This document shows positions 16,575 through 24,653 of a stretch of DNA of 64,000 nt, piece by piece. The position numbers were made by a program, and so were the translations under genes. Under the pieces are notes generated by a model. It was not told the DNA's origin. It did no database searches and saw nothing but the letters and a program-made list of their open reading frames with translations. The stretch is taken from NCBI GenBank assembly GCA_900548385.1, contig URKJ01000023.1, positions 1-64,000 on the forward strand. The letters are read 5' to 3'. The stretch comes from an uncultured bacterium (GTDB lineage Bacteria; Verrucomicrobiota; Lentisphaeria; Victivallales; UBA1829). Position 1 is the first letter of the stretch, and every line of letters starts with the position of its first letter.

Positions 16575-16609
16575 TATGACATTTCATGGCAGAGGTGTCG
16601 TGCTAAAAT
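16575..16609 (+). promoter_or_regulatory. Regulatory site E (WYL-box) with promoter
   Basis: TGACATTTCATGGCA at 16577-16591, 12 nt, TAAAAT at 16604-16609. The 15-mer is identical to site D. No coding region follows for more than 450 nt; the downstream transcript is the structured RNA described next. Confidence 0.78.
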
Positions 16610-16615
16610 AAAGGC

Positions 16616-17009
16616 ATAACAACAAGGAAATTAGGGAGGTGAGTCCGCGATATCGCGGACGGGTATTCCGTCCATGATACGCCAATACTGGAAACGATAG
16701 AAAACAGAATAATGTATTCCGGTCGATTTTTTATGAAATCGATGAAAATACAGTTTGCAAAGTTGAAAACAATGCACTATATTTTTCCATGATTGTATCG
16801 TTGGACAGATGAAAGGAGCGTTGCCGACTGAGCAATTTACAAGAGTTCGTGTAAAAAGTATTTTCAGCAATCGTCTGCCCTAAAACGCCAAATCAAAGCA
16901 GATAACGTAGATGCTGACGGAATATATCCTCTGGACGTATTCTGTTTGCATTCGTTATCTGGTATTGGCGTACCATGGGCAGAGTGCAGCAGGGTACGCC
17001 CTTTTTTTT
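16616..17009 (+). ncRNA. Structured non-coding RNA or long regulated leader
   Basis: No convincing open reading frame lies between promoter E and a strong terminator. Visible elements are a perfect 18-nt palindrome (GTCCGCGATATCGCGGAC, 16643-16660), a 7-bp hairpin (16723-16729 with 16736-16742), and a 9-bp helix CAGATAACG 16899-16907 with CGTTATCTG 16953-16961. A long-range 17-nt helix also joins 16672-16688 and 16962-16978 with one mismatch. The 3' strand of that helix overlaps the 5' arm of the terminator, so the two structures exclude each other. It could be an independent RNA or an attenuator for the small genes from 17075. No reverse transcriptase or CRISPR repeat is present to assign a class. 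Confidence 0.6.
16967..17009 (+). terminator. Intrinsic terminator at the end of the structured RNA
   Basis: GGCGTACC (16967-16974) pairs with GGTACGCC (16993-17000), followed by eight T (17002-17009). Its 5' arm can instead pair with 16672-16688. Confidence 0.85.
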
Positions 17010-17074
17010 GTTACAAAATTCAGATAATATCAGGCAGGGTACTTGATACGCAGAATAAAAGAGGAGAAAATTTT

Positions 17075-17227
17075 ATGAAATTCGAGAGGCCTTTACCAGC
17101 AGAGCCATCTAACGGAATGGAGGCCGATGGGAACGAGTATGAGGAGAAGAACAATGATTCTTGGGATGAAACCATATTTTGGATGTTCTCAGGAAGAAGC
17201 CGAGGAAGCTTGGGAAACTCGCGCTGA
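17075..17227 (+). CDS. Possible small acidic protein (50 aa)
   Basis: ATG with a strong ribosome binding site (gaggaga, 8 nt upstream), directly after the structured RNA. The product is acidic (EADGNEYEEKNNDSWDE) and not recognised. A second frame (17154-17237, 27 aa, with FGCSQEEAEEAWE) overlaps it with its own ribosome binding site and looks equally protein-like. The pair may therefore be a frameshifted remnant of one gene. Low certainty. Confidence 0.4.
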   Translation: MKFERPLPAEPSNGMEADGNEYEEKNNDSWDETIFWMFSGRSRGSLGNSR

Positions 17228-17275
17228 ACGAGATTGAACAGTTAACAACAAGAACTACTATTCGGAGGAAATATC

Positions 17276-17485
17276 ATGGGATTTTTGGATAAAATTGCAG
17301 GTGCATGGGGCCAATGGAGTGCTGAGTGCCAGCAAAAATATGAACGCTTTCAAAATAAGTCAACTGAAGAGCTCGTAAAAATTGCCAAAGGCGAAGGCGG
17401 TTTTTTGAGTGACACTAGCTTTTCTGCAAAAATGGCTGCTTGCAAAATTCTGCAAGAACGCGGATATAATCCACACAGTTATTAA
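17276..17485 (+). CDS. Small uncharacterised 69-aa protein
   Basis: A very good ribosome binding site (aggagg) lies before the ATG. The product begins MGFLDKIAGAWGQW, an amphipathic helix, followed by a helical basic region and GFLSDTSFSAKMAACKILQERGYN. No family recognised. It is followed by about 150 nt without a clear gene and then by a relic of the coiled-coil gene. Confidence 0.65.
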   Translation: MGFLDKIAGAWGQWSAECQQKYERFQNKSTEELVKIAKGEGGFLSDTSFSAKMAACKILQERGYNPHSY

Positions 17486-17635
17486 TTAGGAAAATCAATA
17501 CCCCTGCCTGATTTTAATACTGGAGATTTATATAGCCGGAAGTAAAACGCCTATATCCACAATTGAAAAAAGTGTTAAATTAAGAGAGAATCAGAAAGGA
17601 GTCACCATGCAATACCGCCATTGACAAATAGAAAT

Positions 17636-17745
17636 ATTACAAAAAGCTAAATATCCAGAATGAACGTATCGTCATCGTACAGAAGAAAACCTGAAATCAG
17701 CGTCTACGCTTTTACAGAAGAGCAAAGAAAACAGAAAATAGCTTT
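17636..17745 (+). pseudogene. Degenerate partial copy of the 1139-aa coiled-coil gene
   Basis: 17641-17673 resembles 19783-19814 (AAAAAGCT..AT.TCCAGAATGAACGTA). It continues directly into a stretch resembling 19930-19992 (CGTCAT.G.AC.GAAGAAA and GAAATCAGC.TCTAC.CTTTT.CAG). About 120 nt present in the intact gene are missing between them. Stop codons interrupt all frames. A paralogue of the large gene once stood here. Confidence 0.75.
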
Positions 17746-17781
17746 TTGCATACAATTAAATATTAAAAACAGGAGATAGAC

Positions 17782-18153
17782 ATGTTCGTTTTTACAGAAA
17801 AAGAATTAGGAAGCGCCATTAAATCGGAAGCAGAGGTGATTGTCGTGCGAGGAGAAGACCTTGTCAAGACTGTTCACCGCATAAAAAATGCAAGTAAAGC
17901 CACATGGGGACTGTGCATTGGCGGTTTGAGTGTCGCAGTTGGAACAGTTCTTGCGGCTCCAGTTGTTCCTGTTGTGCCTATTGTTTGGACCACGCTTGTT
18001 GGTCCAGTTGTAATAACGACTTTGGGATTGGCTGCAACAAAAGCGGCGGTTCTGATTGCGGTTTCCGGAGGCGGAATCACCGCTCTCAACAAGCTGAGAA
18101 AATACCAGATTACCGAGCAAACACCGGAACGCTTGGTTTTGAGACGTAAATAA
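17782..18153 (+). CDS. Small hydrophobic membrane protein (123 aa)
   Basis: A polar N-terminus of about 45 residues is followed by two hydrophobic segments rich in Gly, Ala and Val (about residues 45-72 and 74-103, including GLCIGGLSVAVGTVLAAPVVPVVP and AAVLIAVSGGGI) and a short basic tail. This is typical of small membrane-active or glycine-zipper proteins. Ribosome binding site aggag, ATG. Neighbours are the coiled-coil relic and the exonuclease-fold gene. Function unknown. Confidence 0.72.
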   Translation: MFVFTEKELGSAIKSEAEVIVVRGEDLVKTVHRIKNASKATWGLCIGGLSVAVGTVLAAPVVPVVPIVWTTLVGPVVITTLGLAATKAAVLIAVSGGGITALNKLRKYQITEQTPERLVLRRK

Positions 18154-18266
18154 TGGAAAAACATCTATGACAATAAAAATGTAATGCCCCCCTTGACAAA
18201 CGGGAGGCATTATAGTATCTTTTCAAGATGCTTATAATAGAGGAAAAATTACAGGAATAAAATACG

Positions 18267-19166
18267 ATGAGCTATATCATTGCATCCTTTAACACATTGA
18301 AAATGGGAGAATATGCAGTTTCTCAATACAAGAAAGATTGGAAGCTAATAGCCCAAATTATAAAATCGCATAAGGTCGATATCATATCCTTGCAGGAAAT
18401 CCTTTCCGAGAGACCTGTTCAGGAATTACAACGAAATCTTAATATGTATGGCGGTAATTGGGATTTTCGCTTTGAAATGAAAGAAACTGTTCGAAATGAC
18501 CGTGAAGGATATGCTTTTTTGTGGAATAGGAATACCATTTCTCTTCTCGTTTCTGATCGGAAAACATATGAACCGCATATAGAAGCGAAATGGAGTCGCT
18601 CATTAATTCGCCCTCCATATATTGGACGTTTTATTCCTTGTGCGCCTTGTTCTCCATTTATTGAAATCAGACTTATTAATACACATATTGTTTTCGGGAA
18701 AGATAAATATTCACAAGAAAGAGGAAATGACCAATCCGCTCTTCGCATGAGACGCGCAGAATATGAAAAGCTTTCCAAACAGGTATTTCCTTCAATTGCT
18801 CATACTCGGAGTGGAGACTACAGGGTGGGATATACATTTATTACCGGCGATTACAATTTGCCCTTAAGAGATTGTATTTTTATAGATTCCAGGTCAATGG
18901 ATGAAAAAATGAAAATGCAATCAGGACAACACGAAAAAACAACTATTTCTTTGAACAAAATTCAAGAAAATCCAAACGCTGATGCCTATGTCAATGATTA
19001 TGATCACTTTTCTTTTTCCAATCATGAAGCTGAATATGTATTGTTCATGCAGCGCATAGATGCTCCACGTTTATTTTGTAATGGAAATTTTGCCCATTAC
19101 AGGGAAACAATTTCAGACCATGTACCAATTATTTTGAATTTTAACATAAGAAAAAGAACATATTAA
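18267..19166 (+). CDS. Endonuclease/exonuclease/phosphatase family protein
   Basis: A 299-aa protein with the DNase I-like fold signature. Asn9 is in ASFNTLKMG, Glu44 in DIISLQEIL, and His140 in RLINTH. GDYN (Asp195, Asn197) and a terminal SDHVPI carry the catalytic Asp-His. All catalytic positions are present, so it is probably active on nucleic acid or a phosphodiester. It has no signal peptide. The DNA is A+T-rich compared with the core. The next gene starts 11 nt after its stop, so the two form an operon. Confidence 0.88.
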   Translation: MSYIIASFNTLKMGEYAVSQYKKDWKLIAQIIKSHKVDIISLQEILSERPVQELQRNLNMYGGNWDFRFEMKETVRNDREGYAFLWNRNTISLLVSDRKTYEPHIEAKWSRSLIRPPYIGRFIPCAPCSPFIEIRLINTHIVFGKDKYSQERGNDQSALRMRRAEYEKLSKQVFPSIAHTRSGDYRVGYTFITGDYNLPLRDCIFIDSRSMDEKMKMQSGQHEKTTISLNKIQENPNADAYVNDYDHFSFSNHEAEYVLFMQRIDAPRLFCNGNFAHYRETISDHVPIILNFNIRKRTY

Positions 19167-19177
19167 GGAGGTATACA

Positions 19178-22100
19178 ATGAGCATGAAACTGCTTTCTAT
19201 CCTAACTAGTCCGTTTTGGGGACCTCAGAAACTTGATGAACTTCAGGAAGTGGCTACAAAAAATCTTGAAACAGCAGATAAATTAGTTCAAGATACCGGA
19301 GAGAATCTTAAAAAGGTAGATACTCTTTATTCGCAAATACAAGATTTTCAAAAAAAACAGCAAGATATTTCCGATGCGCAAAGAAAACAGATCGCAGACG
19401 GGACTGATGCTCTCAAATCTTTAATAGAAACTGTACAGCTTGTGACTTCCGGAATTGAACAAGATCGGGCAATCGTCAAGAATTTACAGGAAAATTGCGA
19501 AGCTACATTAAAACAAGCCAACGAGGTAATTTCATCCGGAAAAAGCCATACTGCTGAAGCCGAAGTTTTATTGAAAAAGAATAATGATTTATCTGTCCAA
19601 CTTGATGTTCTGAAAAATGATATTGCAAAGAAAGAAGAGTTTTTCTCTTCCAAGGCAATGGAGATTCTGAAAGAAATCTTAAGCGAACAACAAAAAATAC
19701 AGAATTTATCTAATACCTCCCAAAACGCATTGAAGAACAGTGATAAACTTCGTTCTGAAGTCACGGATATACTTGAAGAAGTTAAAAAGCTGAATACCCA
19801 GAATGAACGTAACATCACAGAGGCCAAACAACAAGTTATTTCAAACAATCAGACTGTCCAGTCACTGATCAGTTCAACCAGCGAAATAATTTCCGGCTTA
19901 AGAAATGATCGTGAAGAATTGAAAACTCTTCGTCATTGCACTGAAGAAACTCTGAAATCAGCTTCTACACTTTTGCAGGAAAGTAAAGAGAATAAAAGAC
20001 AAGCGGAATTGCTTTTGCAGGAAGCAGCCGATAAACGAGATCTGACACTTTTAGTTAATAAAAAACGTGCAGCTATGGCGTTGAATCTCTGCACTACTTC
20101 CATTTCGCACATTATTGCCAGTGGAAATGTAGAGGTTATGGAACAAGAATACAATGCAATACTCAACAATATCAATCTGCAGGTTATAGTCAAAGATGAA
20201 GCCCTCTTGTCAACAATGAGGAAGATTCTTGATACAATCATATTTTTCCGACTTCAGGAAAAAGAGCGTAAACTGCTTGAAGCCCGCCATCATCGGAGGA
20301 TGAATAAACTTCTTTGGGAAAGTTTATCTTCCGGAACAGGATTGTTTGTGGTCGGAGGTAACCCGTGGGCTATTGTCGCGGCCGCTGCGATTCAGGCAGG
20401 AAGCATGTATGTCGGATATCAAAACAAGAAACGTGAAATTGGCGTGCAGTTGGAAGAAGACCTGTGGAAATTGGAACGATCCGCAATTGAACAACTTCAT
20501 GCATTACGTGCCTCCTTGTTTGAAACAGCGTGGCGTCTATCTGATACTTATAATTTCAATGATGAATGGCGATTGACGGTTCGCCAAATAGAGTGGTATA
20601 ATGAGATCCGCTCCGAGGCGGATCATATTACTCGATATAAGAAGTTGGAACAGTATAAAGAAGACTTTGAAGCATATCCGTATTTTTGGTATGAGTTGGG
20701 AGTTGCTGCCCAAGGAGTGTATGATGAAAAGCAAATACAGAAAAATCCTGATGCTGAAAATTGGAGAAATACTGCAGAAAGACACTTATCCAAGTTTCTT
20801 GAACTTGACCATGAGTTGAATTTATTGCGTCAAGACATTATCGGAGCCGATGCCAGACTACGTCATGTTGCCCTGCTTGCTGGAAAGTTAGGGTGGGCCA
20901 AGGCTGTTCAGCAGGATGATTTGTTTTTGAAGGCAGTAAAGCGTCTTGCGGTTGATGACCCCGAATTGTTGTTGAAAGCAGCTTTGGTTTATGCTTCCGC
21001 CTATAAAGAATTATCGAATTCAAATGATCAATCTGTGGCAAAAGAACCTTTTGCTCATCAGGCGATTGTTTTCTTTGAAATGCTGGTTATGCGTGGTAAC
21101 AATTTACCGATGAGTAGTATTTTTCTCAGTGAATTGTATTTACTGACTAATCAGAAAAATAAGTATGAGGAGTTAAAAGACTTAGCTGAAAAGCAAGAAA
21201 ATTCCTGTTTTATTTTGGTTCCAGACTCCGGAAGTGCAGAAGAAAAACCCAAGCTCCTTCAAAAGGACTATGAGCAAACTTTTCAAAAACAGTGTTTACC
21301 ACTTGAGGAAATGCTTGTTAAGGATTTTGAAATCATACAGAAACAGGCGTTGCCTGATTTATTCAATATGAATAGTGAGCAGCAAAGTGAGGCCATCAGA
21401 AAATGGATCAGCGACAAATATGAAGCCAAGGCAGATTATAAACAGGAATTGTTTGCTCTATGGGACAATGAAAAAGTCCGTTTGAATGAACATTTGTCAT
21501 TTGCAGAAAAATCCCTAGGACTGAATCGAAAGAAACTGATGGAGTTGGCTTGTTTTCTGAACGATCAGTCATACCTCAAAATTGCTCAAATTTGTAACGA
21601 AAAAAAATCCTTTTTGGAATCTTCCAGGAGAACAGATGATAAATGTATGGAACTCCTTATTTCGTTGAAAAGTTGGCAATCGTTTCTGAAGAAAGAATAT
21701 GTTAACCGTATGTTAACAACAATTGCCGATTCCGTTTATCCCAATCACAACGACAACGATTTGTCACCGGACGATATTAGAGCCCTGTTGACATTACAGC
21801 AGGAGTCTATCATTTATCGGAATCAATTAGTTGGCTTCAGAAATTCTATGACAGAGGGGGAAAGTGATGAAATTGATTACTTCAGCTGTTCGAATTCTAT
21901 TGAAAATGAAGAGAAAACCGCTTCTATCCCCCCCTTCAGTCGCTATGCGGCCGAATTCCCGGATGGAAGTATTCTTCATTGGGAGAGTTGTAATGCAGAA
22001 AAGATGGATTTCCTAGTTAAAAATAAATTTTCATTTACGATTTCATGTAAAGGAATGCCTTCAAATGAGTATGACAAACTGGTACAAATCATTCGTTCCT

Positions 22101-22597
22101 GTTATCCTGATAAGATAACCAGCTGGAGGGATGAACGAAAAGCTTGGCCATCAGGTATTCTTGATTGGGGGAAGAAAATGAAAGCAAAAATTGTGGGAAG
22201 CCAAGATTTCGAAATAACCGTTGGTCTTGATAAAATTGTGGTAGAATATACAAGGGTTAAGGATGATGAACACCAAAGAGCCGTGAAGTTACTTTCCATT
22301 CCGGCAATGGAGAGAGAATTCAAACGTTTGCAAAACAGCTATTGCTGTTCTCCGGAGGAAGCCAGGCGTTTTCAAGAAATTGCATACCGATGGCTAGCAG
22401 AAAGATTAACCGCGATAAATGATGAATCAGATGAGACTAAACAAAAGAAAATGTTAAAAACTCTTTCAAAGGATATTCATGAGAGAAACAAAGACAACAA
22501 CGTTAAAGAGGTTTTCAAAAAAATCTTGGGATCTCGCATGGGGGCTCCTAAATTGGAAGCAGAAAAACAAAAACTTCTTCCCTTATTGAAAGACTAA
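19178..22597 (+). CDS. Large coiled-coil protein with central hydrophobic segment (1139 aa)
   Basis: Not recognised. Residues 1-300 are almost entirely long charged helices with heptad character (DKLVQDTGENLKKVDTLYSQ and similar). Residues about 378-412 form a hydrophobic Gly/Ala segment (GLFVVGGNPWAIVAAAAIQAGSMYVGY) that may enter a membrane. Residues 440-680 are helical and TPR-like, and the remainder is mixed helix and strand without a P-loop. The architecture recalls membrane-remodelling or sensor scaffolds but lacks a GTPase. It is co-transcribed with the upstream exonuclease-fold gene (ribosome binding site aaggagg). A decayed partial copy lies at 17636-17745. Bases 22598-22766 hold no gene. 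Confidence 0.82.
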   Translation: MSMKLLSILTSPFWGPQKLDELQEVATKNLETADKLVQDTGENLKKVDTLYSQIQDFQKKQQDISDAQRKQIADGTDALKSLIETVQLVTSGIEQDRAIVKNLQENCEATLKQANEVISSGKSHTAEAEVLLKKNNDLSVQLDVLKNDIAKKEEFFSSKAMEILKEILSEQQKIQNLSNTSQNALKNSDKLRSEVTDILEEVKKLNTQNERNITEAKQQVISNNQTVQSLISSTSEIISGLRNDREELKTLRHCTEETLKSASTLLQESKENKRQAELLLQEAADKRDLTLLVNKKRAAMALNLCTTSISHIIASGNVEVMEQEYNAILNNINLQVIVKDEALLSTMRKILDTIIFFRLQEKERKLLEARHHRRMNKLLWESLSSGTGLFVVGGNPWAIVAAAAIQAGSMYVGYQNKKREIGVQLEEDLWKLERSAIEQLHALRASLFETAWRLSDTYNFNDEWRLTVRQIEWYNEIRSEADHITRYKKLEQYKEDFEAYPYFWYELGVAAQGVYDEKQIQKNPDAENWRNTAERHLSKFLELDHELNLLRQDIIGADARLRHVALLAGKLGWAKAVQQDDLFLKAVKRLAVDDPELLLKAALVYASAYKELSNSNDQSVAKEPFAHQAIVFFEMLVMRGNNLPMSSIFLSELYLLTNQKNKYEELKDLAEKQENSCFILVPDSGSAEEKPKLLQKDYEQTFQKQCLPLEEMLVKDFEIIQKQALPDLFNMNSEQQSEAIRKWISDKYEAKADYKQELFALWDNEKVRLNEHLSFAEKSLGLNRKKLMELACFLNDQSYLKIAQICNEKKSFLESSRRTDDKCMELLISLKSWQSFLKKEYVNRMLTTIADSVYPNHNDNDLSPDDIRALLTLQQESIIYRNQLVGFRNSMTEGESDEIDYFSCSNSIENEEKTASIPPFSRYAAEFPDGSILHWESCNAEKMDFLVKNKFSFTISCKGMPSNEYDKLVQIIRSCYPDKITSWRDERKAWPSGILDWGKKMKAKIVGSQDFEITVGLDKIVVEYTRVKDDEHQRAVKLLSIPAMEREFKRLQNSYCCSPEEARRFQEIAYRWLAERLTAINDESDETKQKKMLKTLSKDIHERNKDNNVKEVFKKILGSRMGAPKLEAEKQKLLPLLKD

Positions 22598-22766
22598 AGT
22601 CTCTCTCAAGCGCCATATTGCTCTTTATTTCATATAAGCGGTATGACGCTAAATAAGCTTTGCTTCCTTATGCTCTAGCCAGCTCCTGCCCAAACAGGTG
22701 GAACTTTCATAGGCAAAAAAGGAATTTATCCCTTACAATAAAAAATAATTGGTTAGGAGAAACTTG

Positions 22767-23000
22767 ATGATGAAAATTCAAATGGACACAGCGGATATTG
22801 AGAAACTGCTGACGGCATATTGTCCGCGGATGGTGCAACATTCCGGCAATAAGTATCTGATCCGTTTCGGAGAAAAGCAATTTGTACTTGGAGATACGGA
22901 ACTGGTCTTGAAAACGGAAGTGGAACATGGAAAATTCAAAGGCAATCTGAACTGTAAACTTTGCAACAGCGGAGCGGAAATCTCCATAGGGTTAAAATGA
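22767..23000 (+). CDS. Small uncharacterised protein (77 aa), first of an FHA-linked set
   Basis: Two consecutive ATG codons (22767, 22770) follow the ribosome binding site aggaga. The product has the shape helix (DIEKLLTAYC), then strands (KYLIRFGEKQFVLGDTELVLKTEV), then a CKLC pair near the end. Its stop overlaps the next start (ATGA), so the two are translationally coupled. Not recognised. Confidence 0.68.
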   Translation: MMKIQMDTADIEKLLTAYCPRMVQHSGNKYLIRFGEKQFVLGDTELVLKTEVEHGKFKGNLNCKLCNSGAEISIGLK

Positions 23001-23506
23001 TACGTGTCGAAGCTGATGAAAATGATTTGCAGAAGCTGGTGAAAATCGGCAGGGATTCCGTCGGGACAGCTTTGGAGCAATTAACAAATGTACGGATTAC
23101 CGAAGACTCTCAGATCGCGTTTGAAGTCATTTTTCCCAAGTGGTACAAGCCGAATGTTTCTGTGAGAATCAATGTTTCCAAAGCTTCTGTCACGTCTCTT
23201 TATATCAATTTTACACTGGGGACTCAAAGTCAATGGCTGCCGGACTTTCTGATTTCCGGAGGCAACAAGATCGCCTCTGTGTCTGATCGCGATATAGCCT
23301 CCATTCTTGAACAGAAATGCGGCGGGGCTTTAACCCGGGAATCTTCATCCCGACTTTCCTTCGACTTGCAAACGTTCTGTCGGAAAAAGGGCCTTCCGTT
23401 CACTGTCAATATTGCCGATGTGTCTCTCCGGCGACAGCAATTCACGTTGAAATTGGAGCTGAATCGGGAAGTTCGTTCCTATTGCGGTTGCGTTGGGAAA
23501 TCATGA
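22997..23506 (+). CDS. Uncharacterised 169-aa protein
   Basis: The start ATG at 22997 overlaps the previous stop. The N-terminal half has a helix-strand pattern (ADENDLQKLVKIGRDSVGTALEQL, then beta strands). The second half repeats a similar helix-then-strand layout (SDRDIASILEQ...FTVNIADVSLRRQQFTLKLEL), so it may be an internal duplication of the type seen in the 77-aa neighbour. It overlaps the next gene by 4 nt. Function unknown. Confidence 0.65.
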   Translation: MIRVEADENDLQKLVKIGRDSVGTALEQLTNVRITEDSQIAFEVIFPKWYKPNVSVRINVSKASVTSLYINFTLGTQSQWLPDFLISGGNKIASVSDRDIASILEQKCGGALTRESSSRLSFDLQTFCRKKGLPFTVNIADVSLRRQQFTLKLELNREVRSYCGCVGKS

Positions 23507-23931
23507 CAAAAAAACAAAATCAACAACAACCGGGAAAGATAGAGCTATATGGCATTGGATATCTACCGGTTGGCTGCGTATTGATAAGAGACGAAAAACG
23601 TATCCGTATGGAAAAGGAGATGCTAAGAGAATACAGAAGAATGAAAATAAAAATTCAATTCTATCCTTTCTGGAAAGCTAGACAGCGCATCAAACAGTTG
23701 TTCTATCTAAAAGATCAAAAACGGTACATGACCGCAGATGAGCTTTTGAAGAACAAGCCGGAGATAGAAGTTGAAGTCGTTGATAACCGGTTTCTGATCA
23801 CATTCAAAACTCTTCCAATGAGATCCAAAGAACAATACTTTCATGTTCTTATGAGAAAGTTATCAAAACTACAAGTTTCTGTCCTTGCAGGATATGCAGA
23901 AACCTGTCGGTACAAAGGAAAAACACTTTAA
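23503..23931 (+). CDS. Uncharacterised basic 142-aa protein
   Basis: It starts at ATG 23503 within the ATGA overlap. The product is basic, with a long helix (RMEKEMLREYRRMKIKIQFYPFWKARQRIKQL) and a terminal strand-helix module (EVEVVDNRFLITFKTLPMRSKEQYFHVLMRKLSKL). Third gene of the coupled set; the FHA gene follows after 18 nt. Not recognised. Confidence 0.62.
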   Translation: MTKKQNQQQPGKIELYGIGYLPVGCVLIRDEKRIRMEKEMLREYRRMKIKIQFYPFWKARQRIKQLFYLKDQKRYMTADELLKNKPEIEVEVVDNRFLITFKTLPMRSKEQYFHVLMRKLSKLQVSVLAGYAETCRYKGKTL

Positions 23932-23949
23932 TGATGTTAGGAGGAAAAT

Positions 23950-24426
23950 ATGATGATTGCGATAAATAATCCCCGCTTCATCGTCTTGAGCGAAAAGCTG
24001 CGTGGCAAAATCTTTGAGATCAGTAAAGACGAAATGAGCATCGGCTGTCACGACGACAATGATATTTGCATTGATGATGCGAGCGTGAGCGAACATCATG
24101 CGGATATCTTCCGCCGCGAGATCGATGGCAAAATTGTCTGCGTGCTGCGTGATAACAACAGTCTCAATGGAATCCGCATCAACAATGTTGCAATAACCGG
24201 GGAACAAGTATTGGAAAACTTGGACATCATCCAGTTCGGAGAGGTCGAAGGGTTGTTTGATTCATGTGAACCTTCTATTGAAGAGAGGTGTCCGGCGACA
24301 AAACCTCTGAAGCTGGATATACTTACGGGAGGAGCAATCTGTCCTCGCGACTTTGATTCTTTTTCAAGACCCAAAAAAAACTTTTTAAGCATCGTGAAAA
24401 AGCTCCTGAAACGGCGTAAGCAATGA
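23950..24426 (+). CDS. FHA-domain protein
   Basis: A 158-aa protein whose residues 15-95 form a forkhead-associated domain: FEISKDEMSIGCHDDNDICIDDASVSEHHADIFRRE, then NNSLNGIRINNVAITGEQVLENLDIIQFGE. The usual phosphothreonine-binding Gly, Ser-x-x-His and Asn positions are kept. The C-terminal 55 residues are unstructured and basic. FHA domains recognise phosphothreonine, but no Ser/Thr kinase gene lies in the window, so the partner is unknown or encoded elsewhere. It is the last gene of the four-gene set and is followed by a terminator. Confidence 0.88.
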   Translation: MMIAINNPRFIVLSEKLRGKIFEISKDEMSIGCHDDNDICIDDASVSEHHADIFRREIDGKIVCVLRDNNSLNGIRINNVAITGEQVLENLDIIQFGEVEGLFDSCEPSIEERCPATKPLKLDILTGGAICPRDFDSFSRPKKNFLSIVKKLLKRRKQ

Positions 24427-24453
24427 AATCCGTTATAGTCAAGATGTCTGAAA

Positions 24454-24490
24454 AAAGAAGTGTCTGTGGTCAGCCCATGGACACTTCTTT
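24454..24490. terminator. Bidirectional terminator between FHA and zinc-ribbon genes
   Basis: An 11-bp stem (AAAGAAGTGTC 24454-24464 with GACACTTCTTT 24480-24490) separates convergent transcription units. T-tracts lie on both strands. Confidence 0.8.
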
Positions 24491-24495
24491 ACAAG

Positions 24496-24645
24496 TTATT
24501 CGCTTTCAACTTCTGGAATTTCCGGAAAATCCTCGTCCGGTTCCGGAACGTCGAACTCCGTGCCGCAGGAACGGCAGATCCATCCGTCATCCCACGGAAT
24601 GCAGCGAATAGAACCGCAGTCAGGACAATGAACCACATCCATCAT
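24496..24645 (-). CDS. Small zinc-ribbon protein (49 aa)
   Basis: Starts at ATG 24645 (a second ATG follows directly). The product has two CxxC pairs (CPDC and CRSC), forming a complete zinc ribbon, and an acidic tail (VPEPDEDFPEIPEVESE). It begins 9 nt after the integrase stop, whose own C-terminus ends in half a zinc ribbon (CPKC). The two genes are one transcription unit. A transcription- or DNA-associated accessory role is possible. Confidence 0.65.
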   Translation of the reverse strand: MMDVVHCPDCGSIRCIPWDDGWICRSCGTEFDVPEPDEDFPEIPEVESE

Positions 24646-24653
24646 ATTTTCAC

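Noticed and set aside
16616..17009. Retron, diversity-generating retroelement, tmRNA or CRISPR interpretation of the structured RNA
   Set aside because: There is no reverse transcriptase or variable repeat in the window, no tRNA-like end with CCA and no repeat-spacer pattern.
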